Shown in pieces: positions 42,087 to 54,462 of a stretch of 64,000 nt of DNA. Positions within the stretch are counted from its first letter, which is position 1. Every line of letters starts with the position of its first letter. The stretch is from Phytopythium helicoides (taxonomy: Eukaryota > Oomycota > Peronosporomycetes > Pythiales > Pythiaceae). Both the position numbers and the translations under genes were made by a program. The DNA lies in NCBI GenBank assembly GCA_024867545.1, contig JANFNE010000003.1, positions 682,001-746,000 of the forward strand. The letters run 5' to 3'. The notes beneath the pieces are model-generated. The model was not told the origin of the DNA. It ran no database searches and saw only the letters and a list, made by a program, of their open reading frames with translations.

Positions 42087-45000
42087 TTAGAGCAGCGCGA
42101 GGGCGCCGAGGGCGGACAGCAAGGCTGCAAAGGCGGCGGAGCGAGTGCGGTGTGAAGCGTTGTCGAGTGGCTGGGAGCTGGCGGTGGCGGGGAGCGGAGC
42201 AGAAGTGGGCGAGGTGCTGGACTCGACTGCCGGATGAGCGTCGAGCCAGGAGGTGGGAGACTCGCTTGAGAGCGTGGTTGAGTCTATCGACGGAGACGGT
42301 GGATGGCTGCGAAGGTTGAAGCTCGTAGCTTCAGAGGCGCTGGAGGTAGAAGTTGTTGACTCTGTGCCGGAACCTTCGCCCCCATCGAGGTTGCTGCTGC
42401 TGTCAGTGGTACGAGTTTCTGACCCAGACTCGGGTGGCATCGAGATCGAATAGCCGCGACTTGCAGAGGCAGAGAAGGAAAACTCCATAGTTGCGGCACC
42501 GATGTCTGCACTTCCGGAAGATACGCTTTGCGGTTCCACAACATCATCGCCGAAGGTAGAGGCAGAAGATCTAGAAATATCAGCAGCGTCACCAGATGAA
42601 CCTGACACCTGATTCGGCGGGAATGGTGGAGTTTGCGCTCCCGCATCCTCGCAGTCGAGAGTCGATAATGGCATGTTGAAAGAATTTTGGTTGCCTTGGC
42701 CTTGAGTGTCAGGAATCGTAAGTGAGACACCTGTCGATTTGCTAGTACTTCTTGAAGAAGAAATTGCTAGAGGTGGAAATCCCTCACCGCCATCGGATGA
42801 AACGGAGTCAAACATAACCGATGTGGAATCACTATCACTACGAGAGGCTGCCTCAGAAGGAGGTTGAACACCAGCGTCGTCGTAACTCGTGTTGTACGTG
42901 GACCCTGTTGTAGATGACGGTCGATCGGAAACGGTGCTACCGCGATCAAAAGACGACCCATCAACCGATGGCACTACTGGATAACCAGCATCGTCATTGT
43001 CCAGACTTTGGCTACTAGTACCACCGAGCTCTGTGCGACTCCCTGACGAGGAAGCTGATGTAGGTTTTAGTTGTGCACCTATATCGTGGTAGTTTGAATG
43101 AGACGACGATTGACCCGAAGATGAAGTTGCCGACGAGGTATCGGCGAGGTCTGAGGAAGATTCAGCAGCTGAACTACTTGGAGATTGCGAGCTTGCCGAG
43201 CCAACCTCCGAGGACGAAGAATGAGAGTTTGAACTATCTGCGGTAACTGAAGACGTTGAATCACTACTTGCTTGCGATTCTTGCAAAGTTGAAGCAGAAA
43301 TGAGGAGGAGAAGTCAGTATCTGGACTTGATCCGCTTGTACTCGCTGATGTTTCTAATGTTGGTGCTACCGATCCACAAATGATGAACGGATCTGGGCAA
43401 GATAAAAAGCCACCGAATCCCGGAACCTGGATCTGTTCGCCCTTTGAAGTGCAGTTTACAACGACTGAATCGCCTGAACTACTGCGTTGGACGGTTACCG
43501 CAACAGCGTCAACTTTGGTAGATCCCCAGATACACTGCATTTTGTAGCAGCCTGTAGCGCGTCGAGAATTGACAAGCCAGCTACCGGAATCTGCGCTTCT
43601 CAGTGTAGTCGATGCACAGCGGCAAGTTGGACAGTAAGTTTCGCCTAGGATGTTGATTGAGGTTCCAGGCGGCAACACCAAATTGCCACCCACTGTGCAG
43701 TCGCCTCCTGAGTACCCAATGTTGAGGGGACAATAGTCAGAAAAAGCATTTGGACCCCCTTTCGTCGGAGTTGAAGGAAAATACTGGTATGTGCTTGGGA
43801 TTGAAAGACCAGATTGAACTGTACACACTGACCGCGATATTGCGTCAACAGAGCAACTCTCGACGGTATTCTCAGTACAATAGTGATCTTCAGCAATTGA
43901 CTTGGAGGTGTTAGGGTTCACACACTTTTCAGTTGCGAACGCACAGCCACGATCTGCTCCAAACACGATTCTCTCGGCAGTAGAAGCATTCGTTTTGTAC
44001 CACCCTGAGTCCTCAAAGAATGCCAGTGTCAGACCGCTCAAGATGTTTCGGAAACTGATCACAGGCGACATATACTCCGACTCAAATAATCGTTCTTCCC
44101 AGTGAGATCCGATGCATCCAGGATCGTTCGATTCCAGCTCAGCACCCGTAAGCGATGAGCAGTTGAAGTGTTGTTGGACGAAGGCAGCGACTTTCGGTGT
44201 GATGAGCTTGGCAACACTGTGCTCTCTCTCGGTAGTGTACTCGAGGATATCAGAGCTAGGTTCAACTAAATACCGCGCTGCCTTGCCACTCCGACAAGTT
44301 CCGGTCGTCTTGATAGGCGGGTCTCCATAAACATCCCGAGGAGTTTTTGGAGTTCCGTCTTGGTTGCGCATGTATGCAAAGAAGATTGACGAGAGCCCTA
44401 GCGCGTGTGTGATCTCATGGAGTGCTGCTGTCAGCTGATCGTCATATTCAGTTGGTGTAGAGCTGAGCTTGTTGGGGCAAAAGTTGACCATACCAAAAGT
44501 GGGGCGGTCAAACTGATCCTTTTGGCAAGCCATTGCATAGGCGATGACAGATCCCGTGCACAAGGATGTGGAAGTAGAACGAACGTAGAGCAAGTAATCA
44601 GAATTGGGAACACCCTGACCAGGGGAGTTGGTGCAATCTCCACCGGCACAGCCATCCAACGGACACGTTGAGCACTTTCGTGTGGTACCAAAATGTTCCT
44701 GTGGTATCGGCATCTCGAAGCACGCTTCATTCTCCACAAATGACCCACACACGACTGGGACTGTGTTCCATTTCTTGCTGCAAGAATGCTGAGCTGTGAG
44801 GTTACCCTGAACCGGAACGACTTGGAGTGTATTTTGAAAGTGGGCAATTGCTGCTGGCACGACTTTGAATACGACGTCTCGCTTCGCCACATCAAGAAGA
44901 TTGAGTGTGCTATTGTCGTAGTATGGTGTAATTCTGATCGGATGGAAAGCTGAATCACTGACAGAGGCACCTGCCACACGATTGTATTCTTGCGCCGCGG

Positions 45001-45205
45001 TTGTGTAAGCCCCTTCTGCAAGGAGTTGACGATGGCGCTGACCTACGATGAAAGGGTGGCTCTCGTGGTACGACTGTTCATTACTGGTGATTTGACCCAG
45101 AGGGAGTGAGTCGTGGATGCAAGTAGCTTCTAGCACCAGCCAGACTTGTGAATGAGCCGCCAGCAATGCAAAAAGGTACTTTGCGTATTGTTTCCATTTC
45201 AGCAT
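42087..45205 (-). CDS. Leishmanolysin-like (M8) metalloprotease with long Ser/Thr-rich tail
   Basis: A secreted, probably surface-anchored zinc protease of about 1,035 residues. A signal-like N-terminus (AKYLFALLAAHSQVWLVLEA) precedes the gp63 fold. The zinc motif HEITHALGL is near 44400-44420, with the third His in CIGSHWEERLF and the Met-turn in ESEYMSPV. Cys-rich segments follow. Near 43285 the frame shifts into a ~400-residue Ser/Thr/Pro-rich tail carrying a loose repeat (DDAGVQPP, EDAGAQTPP, HDIGAQ, NDDAGYP). It ends in a hydrophobic C-terminus (AAFAALLSALGALALL) that suggests a GPI signal. The frame is clean on both sides of the break. The two neighbours lack this tail. Confidence 0.88.
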
Positions 45206-45566
45206 GTTTCAATGTGGCCGAAAGCGATGATAGTCGGATGAAGCAGATCAACGAATGCCCAGCATACAGATTGAAAGCAAGCATCGAGAAGACGCACAAG
45301 GCACATGAGACTGGGACACATTGCAAGTTTGGCCAAGATACGCATCATGACGCCAAACACAGCTCCATACCTGGCTATTTTCGCGGCAAGGCTTCTGTAG
45401 GGGAGAACGCTCGTGGCTATTTTCGCGGTACAACCTACTGGACATCAGCAAGCGAGCGTGTCAAGCGGAACACTCAAGACCAAACAAAGGAGCTAAGAAC
45501 GATTGTGCTGTTTTGCCGAATCTACACCGCCCTAATTCATCCTCCTACTATTTGGTTGTCGCTATA
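45206..45566. other. Spacer between protease genes 1 and 2
   Basis: 361 bases. A 14-base block TGGCTATTTTCGCGG occurs twice about 45 bases apart (near 45372 and 45412). It may be part of the promoter of the downstream minus-strand protease or a local duplication. Confidence 0.3.
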
Positions 45567-47600
45567 TTACATTTCTACCCAGGCCAACACAATTCCCACC
45601 CCGAGCACCAAAATGCCTGATGGCAACTGAATGTTGTCTCCTGCATGATTTGCTTTTGTGTCAGCGCTTCTGATACTAGGCGATGGAGAAGGTGTGGAAG
45701 TCGTTGATGAGGTCGGTGTTGGAGTTACAGCGTCTGTCCCCAACCACTGCATTGACTCCGAGTACGATGGAGTGGTGCCACATACGACAAAAGGGTCGGG
45801 ACACGTGAACACGCCTGAAAATCCTGGCACGCTCAGTGCCTCCCCTTTCGTTGAGCAATTAATTGAGACGAAGTCGCTCGAGCTGCTTCGAGGGATTCTC
45901 ACCGTGATTGCAGTCACTTTCTTACCATTCCAGATACACTCCATCGCATAGCAACCCGTGATCCTTCGAGGATTTACCGCCCAGTCCGTTGAGTCCGAGC
46001 TTCGCAAAGAAGTGGAGGCACACTTACATGTTGGGCAATAGGTCTCTCCGAGAATATTGATTGTTGTCCCTGGTGGCGTCGCAAGATTCCCTGCTACAGT
46101 ACAGTCGCCATACTTGTAACCGATGTTCATCGGACAGTAATCTGCAAATGCGTTCGAACTACCCAGCGTTGGCTTCGACGGAAAGTATTGGTAAATACTT
46201 GGAATTGAGAGTCCAGACTGAATAGTGCACACAGAGCGGGAAGTTGCATCAACAGAACAGCTCTCAGCAGTATTTGCAGTGCAGTAATGGTCAGCAGCCA
46301 CGGGAATCGAAGTGCTCGGGTCAATGCATTTGTTTCTGGCAAATTTGCAGCCTCGATTTTCTCCAAAAACAAGGCGTTGGGCATTAGAAGCATTAGTTTT
46401 ATACCACCCCGAGTCCTCAAAGAATGCCAGCGTCAGACCGCTCAAAATGTTGCGAAAGCTCAATACTGGAGACATATACTCCGGCTCAAATAATCGCTCT
46501 TCCCAGTGAGATCCGATGCATCCAGGATCGTTCGATTCCAGCTCAGCACCCGTTAGTGATGAGCAGTTGAAGTGTTGTTGGACGAAGGCAGCGACTTTTG
46601 GTGTGACGAGCTTGGCAACGCTGTGCTCTCGCTCGGTAGAGTACTCGACCGTAGTAGATGCTGGCTCGACAAAGTAGCTGATGGAGTTTCCATTCGAGCA
46701 CGTACCGCTAGTTTTGGTAGGTGGCTCACCGTTGACGTCTCTTGGAGTTCTTGGAGTTCCGTCTGACTTCCGCATATAAGGGAAAAAGTCTGCAGAGAAA
46801 CCAAGCGCATGCGTAAGTTCATGGAGAGCTGTAGACACCTGGTCCTTGTAGTCGCTGGCATCGGCACTGATTTTATCAGGGCAAAAGTTCACCATGCCAA
46901 ATGTCGGGCGGTCGAACTGATCTTTTTGGCAGGCAGAAGCATAAGCGAGTACCTGTCCAGTACAATAACTCGTATCCTCTGACCTGACGTAGAGTAAGTA
47001 ATCTGAGTCAGGGAATCCCCTGTCCCGGCGAGTACGTGCACGACCCCTTTGTACAGCCAGTTGATAGGCATGTCGAACATATTCGAGTCGCCCCGAAATG
47101 CTCTTGTGGGATGACCATTCGAAGCATGTTTCGTCCTCGACAAACGTGTTGCAGACTTTTGGAACTGTGTCCCAGGCGTAGTAGCAAGAGTGCTGCGCCG
47201 AAAGATTGCCTTTCACTGGAATTACCTGCAATGTTTGCTCGAAATATGCGATTGCTGTTGGAATGACGCGAAAGATGACATCGCGATTAACAGAGCTAAG
47301 AGTATCGAGTGAGGAATTATCGTAGTACGGGGTGATCCGGATAGGGTGATACGATGAGCTGTCAACAAGCATCCCGACCGTGCGATCATACGTTTGGTGG
47401 CCAACAATATTGATTTGCGGTGCCAATCTTCTGTGCTGACTCTCTTCTTCCAACGCAGTAAGCGGGACACTAATCGAATAGTCCTGTTTGCCAGTCGTGA
47501 TCCGATGAGGTAGCTGGTCATGAATGCACCCAACCGCATTTTTTGCGCTCAGCACCAGGATGTAAGTCAACACGCTAAGAGAACCTTGTGCTCGTGTCAT
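45567..47600 (-). CDS. Leishmanolysin-like (M8) metalloprotease, second tandem copy
   Basis: 677 residues from MTRAQGSLSVLTYILVLS. It has a signal peptide, then GCIHDQLPHRIT, the zinc site HELTHALGFSADFF (near 46806-46826), the third His in CIGSHWEERLF and the Met-turn in EPEYMSPV. The C-terminal hydrophobic segment (GILVLGVGIVLAWVEM) fits a GPI signal. Between about 47110 and 47020 the frame is displaced and returns: the raw reading gives a basic nonsense stretch, whereas the neighbours have a Cys-rich CSTC segment there. That means paired single-base indels. It is close in sequence to copies 1 and 3, with extended identical stretches around the third zinc ligand. Confidence 0.9.
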   Translation of the reverse strand: MTRAQGSLSVLTYILVLSAKNAVGCIHDQLPHRITTGKQDYSISVPLTALEEESQHRRLAPQINIVGHQTYDRTVGMLVDSSSYHPIRITPYYDNSSLDTLSSVNRDVIFRVIPTAIAYFEQTLQVIPVKGNLSAQHSCYYAWDTVPKVCNTFVEDETCFEWSSHKSISGRLEYVRHAYQLAVQRGRARTRRDRGFPDSDYLLYVRSEDTSYCTGQVLAYASACQKDQFDRPTFGMVNFCPDKISADASDYKDQVSTALHELTHALGFSADFFPYMRKSDGTPRTPRDVNGEPPTKTSGTCSNGNSISYFVEPASTTVEYSTEREHSVAKLVTPKVAAFVQQHFNCSSLTGAELESNDPGCIGSHWEERLFEPEYMSPVLSFRNILSGLTLAFFEDSGWYKTNASNAQRLVFGENRGCKFARNKCIDPSTSIPVAADHYCTANTAESCSVDATSRSVCTIQSGLSIPSIYQYFPSKPTLGSSNAFADYCPMNIGYKYGDCTVAGNLATPPGTTINILGETYCPTCKCASTSLRSSDSTDWAVNPRRITGCYAMECIWNGKKVTAITVRIPRSSSSDFVSINCSTKGEALSVPGFSGVFTCPDPFVVCGTTPSYSESMQWLGTDAVTPTPTSSTTSTPSPSPSIRSADTKANHAGDNIQLPSGILVLGVGIVLAWVEM

Positions 47601-47893
47601 GCTGAGATGTTGGGGTGAAGATTGCTGTCGAAGTCACAACTGGGGCCTCCAAGAAACCTCACCCCACTGGAGATCAGATCATTAGCATTTGTATCCTCAA
47701 ACATTTCTGGAATGAACACATGGAATGCTATATCAAGCAGCGTTGATCCACCAAAAATAAGCATTGAGACGTCGGTGTCTGATAACAAGGATCCCGTGAT
47801 CGATGAATCTTTGGCGAAGCTCTGACCTCAACTCGGAAGATGAAGGCAGTACTGGAACTCAACATGTAAAGAATACGGAAAATTGTGCAATTT

Positions 47894-49960
47894 TCATGTG
47901 AAATCGAAAGCTACGACAAGTGCCCAAAACACAGTGAGCACACTGAAACAATGCCAAACCGACAGTCTGCTTGAACAGTTGGCGCCTCGAAGTGTGTTGG
48001 ACGCCTCTCTGCTCGCAACAGCTTCGACGCGTGTTGCCTTTGCAACTACGGCGCTGGCAAACTCTCGAGTCATCCCAGTCGAGCAGATTACTTCCGGGTC
48101 GGGGCACGTAATAGTTCCGCTGAACCCTTCAACGTGCACATTCTCTCCTCTAGCCGTGCACGTGACGGTGATTGCATCACCAGTTTGGCTGCGAGCAACA
48201 GTAAGCTCCACAAAGGTCTTGTTAGGAGCAATCCCGACAGTATCGTTGGAGTGAAGACACCGCATCGCGTAGCATCCTGTCTGACGACGAGAGTTGACGA
48301 TCCAGTCACTCGAATCGCTGCTACGAAGTGTTGTTGCTGTGCAGCGGCACGTCGGACAGTACGTCTCACCTAGAATGTTGATGCTTGTACCAGGCGCTGT
48401 CGCCAGGTTTTCCGAAATGGTGCAGTCTCCAAGTGAATAGCCAACGTTGAGAGGACAGAAATCTGCAAACTCATTGTCACCACCTTTGGTTGGGTCATCC
48501 AGAAAATATCTGTAGGCAGCTGGAATATCGCTCTTTCCTGTCGACAGTGAGCAGATAGAGCGAGAAGTAGCGTCTAACGAGCAGCTTTCGGCAGCATTAT
48601 CGACGCAGTAGTGATCGCTAGCAATGGACTGCGTTGTGTTTGGATCAATGCACTTTTCAGTGGCAAACGTGCATCCACGATTCTGTCCAAAGAAGAGGGA
48701 TTGCGCTCGCGAATAATTTGCCTTGTACCACCCCGAGTCTTCAAAAAAAGCAAGAGTCAACCCACTAAGCACGTTTCGGAAACTGGAAACGGGAGACATG
48801 TACTCTGGCTCAAACAGCCTCTCCTCCCAGTGTGATCCAATGCATCCAGCATCTTGGGACTCTAGCTCGGCACCTGTGAGCTCTGAGCAATTGAAGTGCA
48901 TCTGCACAAATGTCGCAACTGCAGGGGTTACAAGTTTGGCGACTGCGTGGTCTCGTTCCTGAGAGTACGCAACGGTGGACGTCGAAGGTACCGCGTAATT
49001 TCCTGTAATACTGCTTCCATTGATGCTTTGACCCACAGTCGAGCATTCGTGATCGCTGGAGCCCACGGGATTGCCATTTGTGTCACGAGGGGTGCGAGGA
49101 GTACCATCAGGATGACGCATATAGGCAAAATATTGTGCTGAGAATCCCAGAGCGTGAGTGATCTCGTGAAGAGCAGTTGATACCTGTGTTGTGTAGCTCT
49201 TCGAATCGCTGCTGAGCTGACTCGGACAGAAATTTGCCATCCCGAAAGTTGGACGATCAAATTGATCTTTCTGGCATGAAGTAGCATACGCAAGGACTTG
49301 CCCCGCACAGTAATTGGTCTCAGCAGCGCGGACATACAGCAGAAAGTCGGTGTTCGGAACGCCTAGACTTGGTGTGCTTGTGCAGTCCCCGACCGCGCAT
49401 CCTTTCGTCAGACAGGTTGAGCAGCTCCGAGTCGCTCCGAAGTGCTCTGCAGGGATTTCCATCTCGAAGCACATCTCGCGTTCGACAAGTGTCTTGCACA
49501 CAATCGGCGATGTCACCCACTGCACGTCGCACGAGTGCTGTGCCGTCAAATTCCCATTGACTGGCACAACTTGGAGTGCCTGGGAGAATTCACTAATCGC
49601 GTCGGGAATAATTCGAAGAAGAACCTCGCGTTTATCTGGAGATAATAGATCAAGCGTGGCGTTGTCGTAGTAGGGTGTGATGCGAATAGGCTGGAAAGAG
49701 TCTCTCGAAATGGTTTGACCTAGAGTACGGTCGTATGCCTGGTAGGCAGTCGTATCGCCAACGACGGAGGACTGTTCACTGAGGCGTCTTGGTGACTCTC
49801 TGTCCATCGATAATCTATCGCTGTCTCCATATCTTTGATGCCCGCTCGAGATCTTGGAGCGGAGTAAATCGTGGATGCAGCCAGAAACACTGCTTGCACC
49901 CACCAGAAATTGGAGCACCACAAGCAGGCAAAAAGGGTGCGGAGATCGTATGTGGCTCAT
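47894..49960 (-). CDS. Leishmanolysin-like (M8) metalloprotease, third tandem copy
   Basis: 688 residues and unbroken, from ATG 49960 (MSHIRSPHPFCLLVVLQFL), chosen because it starts directly at a signal peptide. Landmarks are SGCIHDLLRSKIS, RSCSTCLTKGCAVGDC, HEITHALGFSAQYF (near 49155-49175), CIGSHWEERLF and EPEYMSPV. The C-terminus ends in a hydrophobic FSVLTVFWALVVAFDFT, a likely GPI signal or membrane anchor. It is the only unbroken copy of the three and serves as the reference. Gp63-like proteases act on extracellular or host-surface proteins in other organisms; the role here is unknown. Confidence 0.92.
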   Translation of the reverse strand: MSHIRSPHPFCLLVVLQFLVGASSVSGCIHDLLRSKISSGHQRYGDSDRLSMDRESPRRLSEQSSVVGDTTAYQAYDRTLGQTISRDSFQPIRITPYYDNATLDLLSPDKREVLLRIIPDAISEFSQALQVVPVNGNLTAQHSCDVQWVTSPIVCKTLVEREMCFEMEIPAEHFGATRSCSTCLTKGCAVGDCTSTPSLGVPNTDFLLYVRAAETNYCAGQVLAYATSCQKDQFDRPTFGMANFCPSQLSSDSKSYTTQVSTALHEITHALGFSAQYFAYMRHPDGTPRTPRDTNGNPVGSSDHECSTVGQSINGSSITGNYAVPSTSTVAYSQERDHAVAKLVTPAVATFVQMHFNCSELTGAELESQDAGCIGSHWEERLFEPEYMSPVSSFRNVLSGLTLAFFEDSGWYKANYSRAQSLFFGQNRGCTFATEKCIDPNTTQSIASDHYCVDNAAESCSLDATSRSICSLSTGKSDIPAAYRYFLDDPTKGGDNEFADFCPLNVGYSLGDCTISENLATAPGTSINILGETYCPTCRCTATTLRSSDSSDWIVNSRRQTGCYAMRCLHSNDTVGIAPNKTFVELTVARSQTGDAITVTCTARGENVHVEGFSGTITCPDPEVICSTGMTREFASAVVAKATRVEAVASREASNTLRGANCSSRLSVWHCFSVLTVFWALVVAFDFT

Positions 49961-50081
49961 TACCTGTGGTGTATCAACTACGAGTAGAAATGATTCAGCG
50001 TCATCCACTCATAACAGGATTTGGCTTCAGTGCAGCAGCGCTAAATAGCTCTGCCCTAAAAGTTGTCTCAGAGGTGTGTTG

Positions 50082-53000
50082 CTATTCTGACTGGAAGCGT
50101 ATCCAACTCCACCGTGTTGAGGTGGAAAGTGTCTCTGCAGTTCTGCTCAATCTTATCTTATGGTCACTCAAAATAGAGTTATGATATTTTAAGCTGGACA
50201 CTCCTGAGTTCGCGAAGTTGCGTTCGAGTCGCCCACAAAGCAGCCATCCGTCAACAAAGCATCGCACAAGTATACGCTCGAAAGTTGCAACATTCACTGG
50301 CTCGAACTTCGAAATACTCTCTGCTTGATCTGCAAGCATTTGTGAGAGGACCAAAGTAATCTCCAGTGGTGATGGTGGTGCTTTGAAAAGTTTTCGCACA
50401 GCTTCACCGCCCAGTTTCTGGTAAAACTCGGAAAAGAGTGTCGATAATTCCGAGATGAACACATGAGGATCGGGCTCAAAACTCAGTGAACCGGAATTAA
50501 ATCGGGAGGACAATTCGAAGGTGGCGGCAATATCACCTGACTTCTCTAGGAGTATAGTAACTCGGCCATCAATTGAAGCTTGTTCATCTTCAGTCGGTGG
50601 TTGTGATAGCAACTGCCGCAAAGTAAAACACATTAGCTGAATCCACGTCAATGTAATCGCTTTCCATGTACCTGTTTTAGCCATCGCGGCAATGCGAGGT
50701 TGGGTTTCCACAACTTTGCTGATTCGTACGTTAAACGAATTAACACGCCATGAGAATCATTATCGAGAGAAACAGGACGGGGAGCGACTCGGTCTTGCGA
50801 AATAAACCTGCCCCAGTAGAGCGGATCTAATTCCCTGATATCTGACGTAGATTTCCAGGGGTCAGAGCACAAATTGAACCCAAGGTGGAGAAATTGTTGG
50901 CTTGTAGGTTCACTAGGCGTATTGCGGCCAGAAACCGTACTTGCCATTTTGCCCAGATGCTGGTCGCTTGAAACATCGATACCTGACGGGCTGCTTTCAA
51001 TCTCTTGACCTTCTGGAGGTGTTTCACGACGCACAAATGAATGCCTGTATGTGTACCGATTGAACAGAGTTCCTTCACGAAAAAATAAATCATCACTTCT
51101 TCCATCTCGCTTACTCCCACTGTTCGAACTTAATGGCCCAACGACAAGCTGGTGTATACGTGGTATTTCTTTCGTGCCAAGTTCAACCGTAGTGCCCTTT
51201 AGAACAGCCTCGTTGAGTCCATCTTCCGGAAGGTGCGTACCAAAGTCCTCGATGACTGTATCAAAGCTTTGGAAGTCACTTCCACTAAGCAAGATTACCT
51301 GCTTGCTTAGAGGGGCAACATGAACACTTTGATTTGTTGGGGACGACTGCGATTGTTGCCAACTGAACAATACTCGTAACAACCGCGCGAGATCACGTTG
51401 GTGAAATCTAAAGCGATTATGATACGAGTCATCAGTTTTTGCTTGCTCCACTAGATCATTAGTTGATTGCTCGACGATTGCATAGTTTGTGACCATAACT
51501 AGCACTCTCAAGGATTCTTGCGACAACAAGTTGTCGAGGCACTTCCATACGTCATCTTCAAAAGGCTGAATACTTGAGCCGCTCCTTGATCTCATCACAA
51601 AAATTCCGAGTTTTCCAATGCGATGCACAATCGACCGATCATTCAACTCAGCTTGACATGACTGTCGCATAATAGGTGGCAACAAGTGGTTAAAGTAATC
51701 TTCATGCATTTTTTGTAAGAGTTGCTGTACGAGGAGGCTATGCGAAGAAGGTGGCCTCTAACAGAAAGTCATTTGAATTAGTCAAGATAATGTGGGCTCC
51801 GTTCGCAAGTTTCTCTTGCATCCCAGGTGCTGTCCATTCAAGCCGATACAATTGTTTCAGCCTATTCTGCACTCTTAGAATTGATTCCGACGCAAGCTGA
51901 GGTGTACTTCCACTTCTTCGAAGATACTCTTCTGAGAGAAGCAAAGCCTCGTGTACATTCACACTCGCATCAGGAAAGAATTGCCCGCCGAGATGTAGCG
52001 TCAAGTTGATTTCACTGAACGCTGTGCTCGACGATTGGTCTACTAGAGTGTGCCACAACGTGTCAGTGCCTTGTGGGTTCACATTGCACACCGGAGGAGA
52101 GTGAGTTGTCGTTGCAGACTGCTACAAAATTAAACGTTTCTGGGTCCACTGCCAGTGTTGTAAAGGACGCTTCAAAGACTTTAGGCTCCTGGATATTTGT
52201 AAAGCTGGCGCGATAGTAGTGCTCCGATCGCAGTCGAGAAAGGTGAAAAGAGTTCGGCTGATTCGCTTGGAATCGTTGATAAACACGATACTGTTCTCCG
52301 GTAAGTGGATTAGTGAGTACGCACGCGATGTCTGCATCGCTATCAACCTCAAGCATGATAGTGGCAGATTTATGATCTACCCATCCAACAACTGGTCCCA
52401 ATACCACTCGAGCAAGACCACTAATATCTTCCTGCTGCTCGTAATAGCTGATACTTATCAACGGAGGATCTGAGTTCACTCTAGACTTGAGAGAGACTAT
52501 TGCAAACCCTTTTTGGTCAAAACTGCTATACGAATGCTCCACCTGAAATCGATTGTTGTGAAGTACAATTGGTGTACTGGAATGTACTGTAGGAGAAATG
52601 TGCAAGCCGAGTGGAATTTGAGCGTGGTGCTTTGCAGTCATCATCCCAACAACATACTGAGTCGTATCCGTACGAAGCTGCATATCCTTGATCTTTGTCG
52701 TAGATTTTAGGTTACTGTCGTGGCCGGCGCCTGCGAGAAGCGCAAACTGTCGACTCGGCTGCTCCAACTTCCAGTTAAAAAGCATTCCTAGAAGCCTTTC
52801 TTGGGCGTCTGGGTTGTTACTCCACGCTGTTCTATCGTCATCACGGCACTTCACTCCAGGCCTCGCACCCGATAACCCGTTGTCGATCAATGGACGCTCT
52901 GTACAAACGAGAAGCATTTTGGTCTCGCTTTGCTCCAATACTCGATCGATGAAATCCCACTGAGATGGGCTTAAGATTGGGTTATCAGCTGCTTGTGACC

Positions 53001-54462
53001 CTCCCGGTTCAAGTCGTCCACTTCTCATGTCCAGAACAAGAATAGATATAGATCCAAAGCTGTACACAAACTCTTCGCCGCGCTGAGGCTCAAGGAGCTG
53101 GTTGAAGCTGACCAACTGCTTCTCCAACTTGAGCTTTTCGGTTTCGAGCGCACGTAGTTGCTTCTCGACTCGTCGAGCGCCTTCGATTTCTCGCCGCTGT
53201 TTTTGCACTTCGAGGTTTTGGGCTACTTTGGGAATCTGAAGAGACAATTTGTAGATCTTTCCGGACGATTCCAGCGCACTCTCGGCAATGGCTACCATCT
53301 CCATCTATTCCAGAGTATGTAGCACCAGCGTGACGTCAGTCTGTGATCGCCAGTTCATATATTCTCGGGAATGCAGTGTACCTCGCGTGATAAGAGCTGA
53401 TCCATCTCATCGTCCCAGAGTTGCCGTTGATATTCATGAAACAGACGTCGAGCGGACCTCGTTGCAGTTCGAATCACTTGCATCTGACGTCGCTGTCGGA
53501 TACAAAGCATGTTAGAACCAATCGAGCTCTAGAATGTCAGAAATTCTTTGTACCTGCAGCGTAGGCTGATCGTGATCGATATAAAACTCTTTGCGCGTTG
53601 TAAACTGAGGATACACGTCAGCATCACTCCACATCATGAGGTTGCTCGTGTTCGCCAATACAAACTGGAGGTCTCGAGACATTGACCATTGAGAGCGGTA
53701 GGCGCCTCTCATAACTTCTGTCGTGTGTACCTCCATTGCTTTCCAGTTTCTCCCTCCATCGCTATCGGCGGTCTGAGAGTTTGCATGACGAAGCAACAGC
53801 ATACACCCGTAGTCAAACATCCTCTTCATCGCAACCTGTCCACCAAGGTGCAAGACGAGATCCGCATCTTTGCGCTCAACACGCTCTCGAACATTTGCCC
53901 AGAGATTTCGTTCGCCCACTTCCAAATCAACCGGGTCATCTTTGCTCACAGCGACTGCTCTGAGCTCGCTTGATCCAGACTCGAGTGACGGCGTGCGAAA
54001 GGATCCACGGCACGCCGCCGCATCCTCACGAGATAAGCCGCTGAAGCAGACCTTGTAATCGTGCCCAGGTGCCAGTCGAGCAATACGGAAAACAGTGGGG
54101 CGTTCAGGTTCGCAGTCTTGGGTGCATCTGCACTGCGGCAGCTCTGCCATCTCGTTCGACGCGGCATTCAGCGTTGACACGTGGCACGTGATGGAGGCAC
54201 GGGCGCTGACTTCAAGTAGCACTCGCGCAGTCTGAAACTCAACCTTGCCGACGACGGGACCGAGCAGAACCCGCACTTCTGGCTGACAAGTGACGACAAC
54301 TCCGTCGATTTCTGCCTGGTGCGGAAGAAGCGGCCGTGAGGGAGGCGCACAGAGCGCCTGCAGTGCTCGCTGCATATCGCCCAGCTCATCCTTGAAGCGA
54401 ATCGCCTCGGCGAAGGCCGGGGCGCCATCAGCGTCGATGGTATCGCTCGGGACGTTCCCCAT
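50082..54462 (-). CDS. Tandem PhoD-like protein, probably catalytically dead
   Basis: About 1,390 residues from MGNVPSDTIDADGAPAF. Introns lie at 53493-53553, 53305-53381 and 50613-50671. Two PhoD-like modules are visible. Module 1 has VLLGPVVGKVEFQTARVLLE, then LVLHLGGQVAMKRMF, LMMWSDADVYPQF, a coiled linker and ISILVLDMRSGRLEPG. Module 2 has VVLGPVVGWVDHKSATIMLE, then LTLHLGGQFFPDAS and an IFVMRSRSG half. The family metal ligands appear lost: HLGGQ where HLGDQ is expected, and WSDAD where WDDHD is expected. Frame breaks lie near 52085 and 51735. The C-terminal ~350 residues are unrecognised. I infer a pseudo-phosphatase with a binding or scaffold role. Confidence 0.75.
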
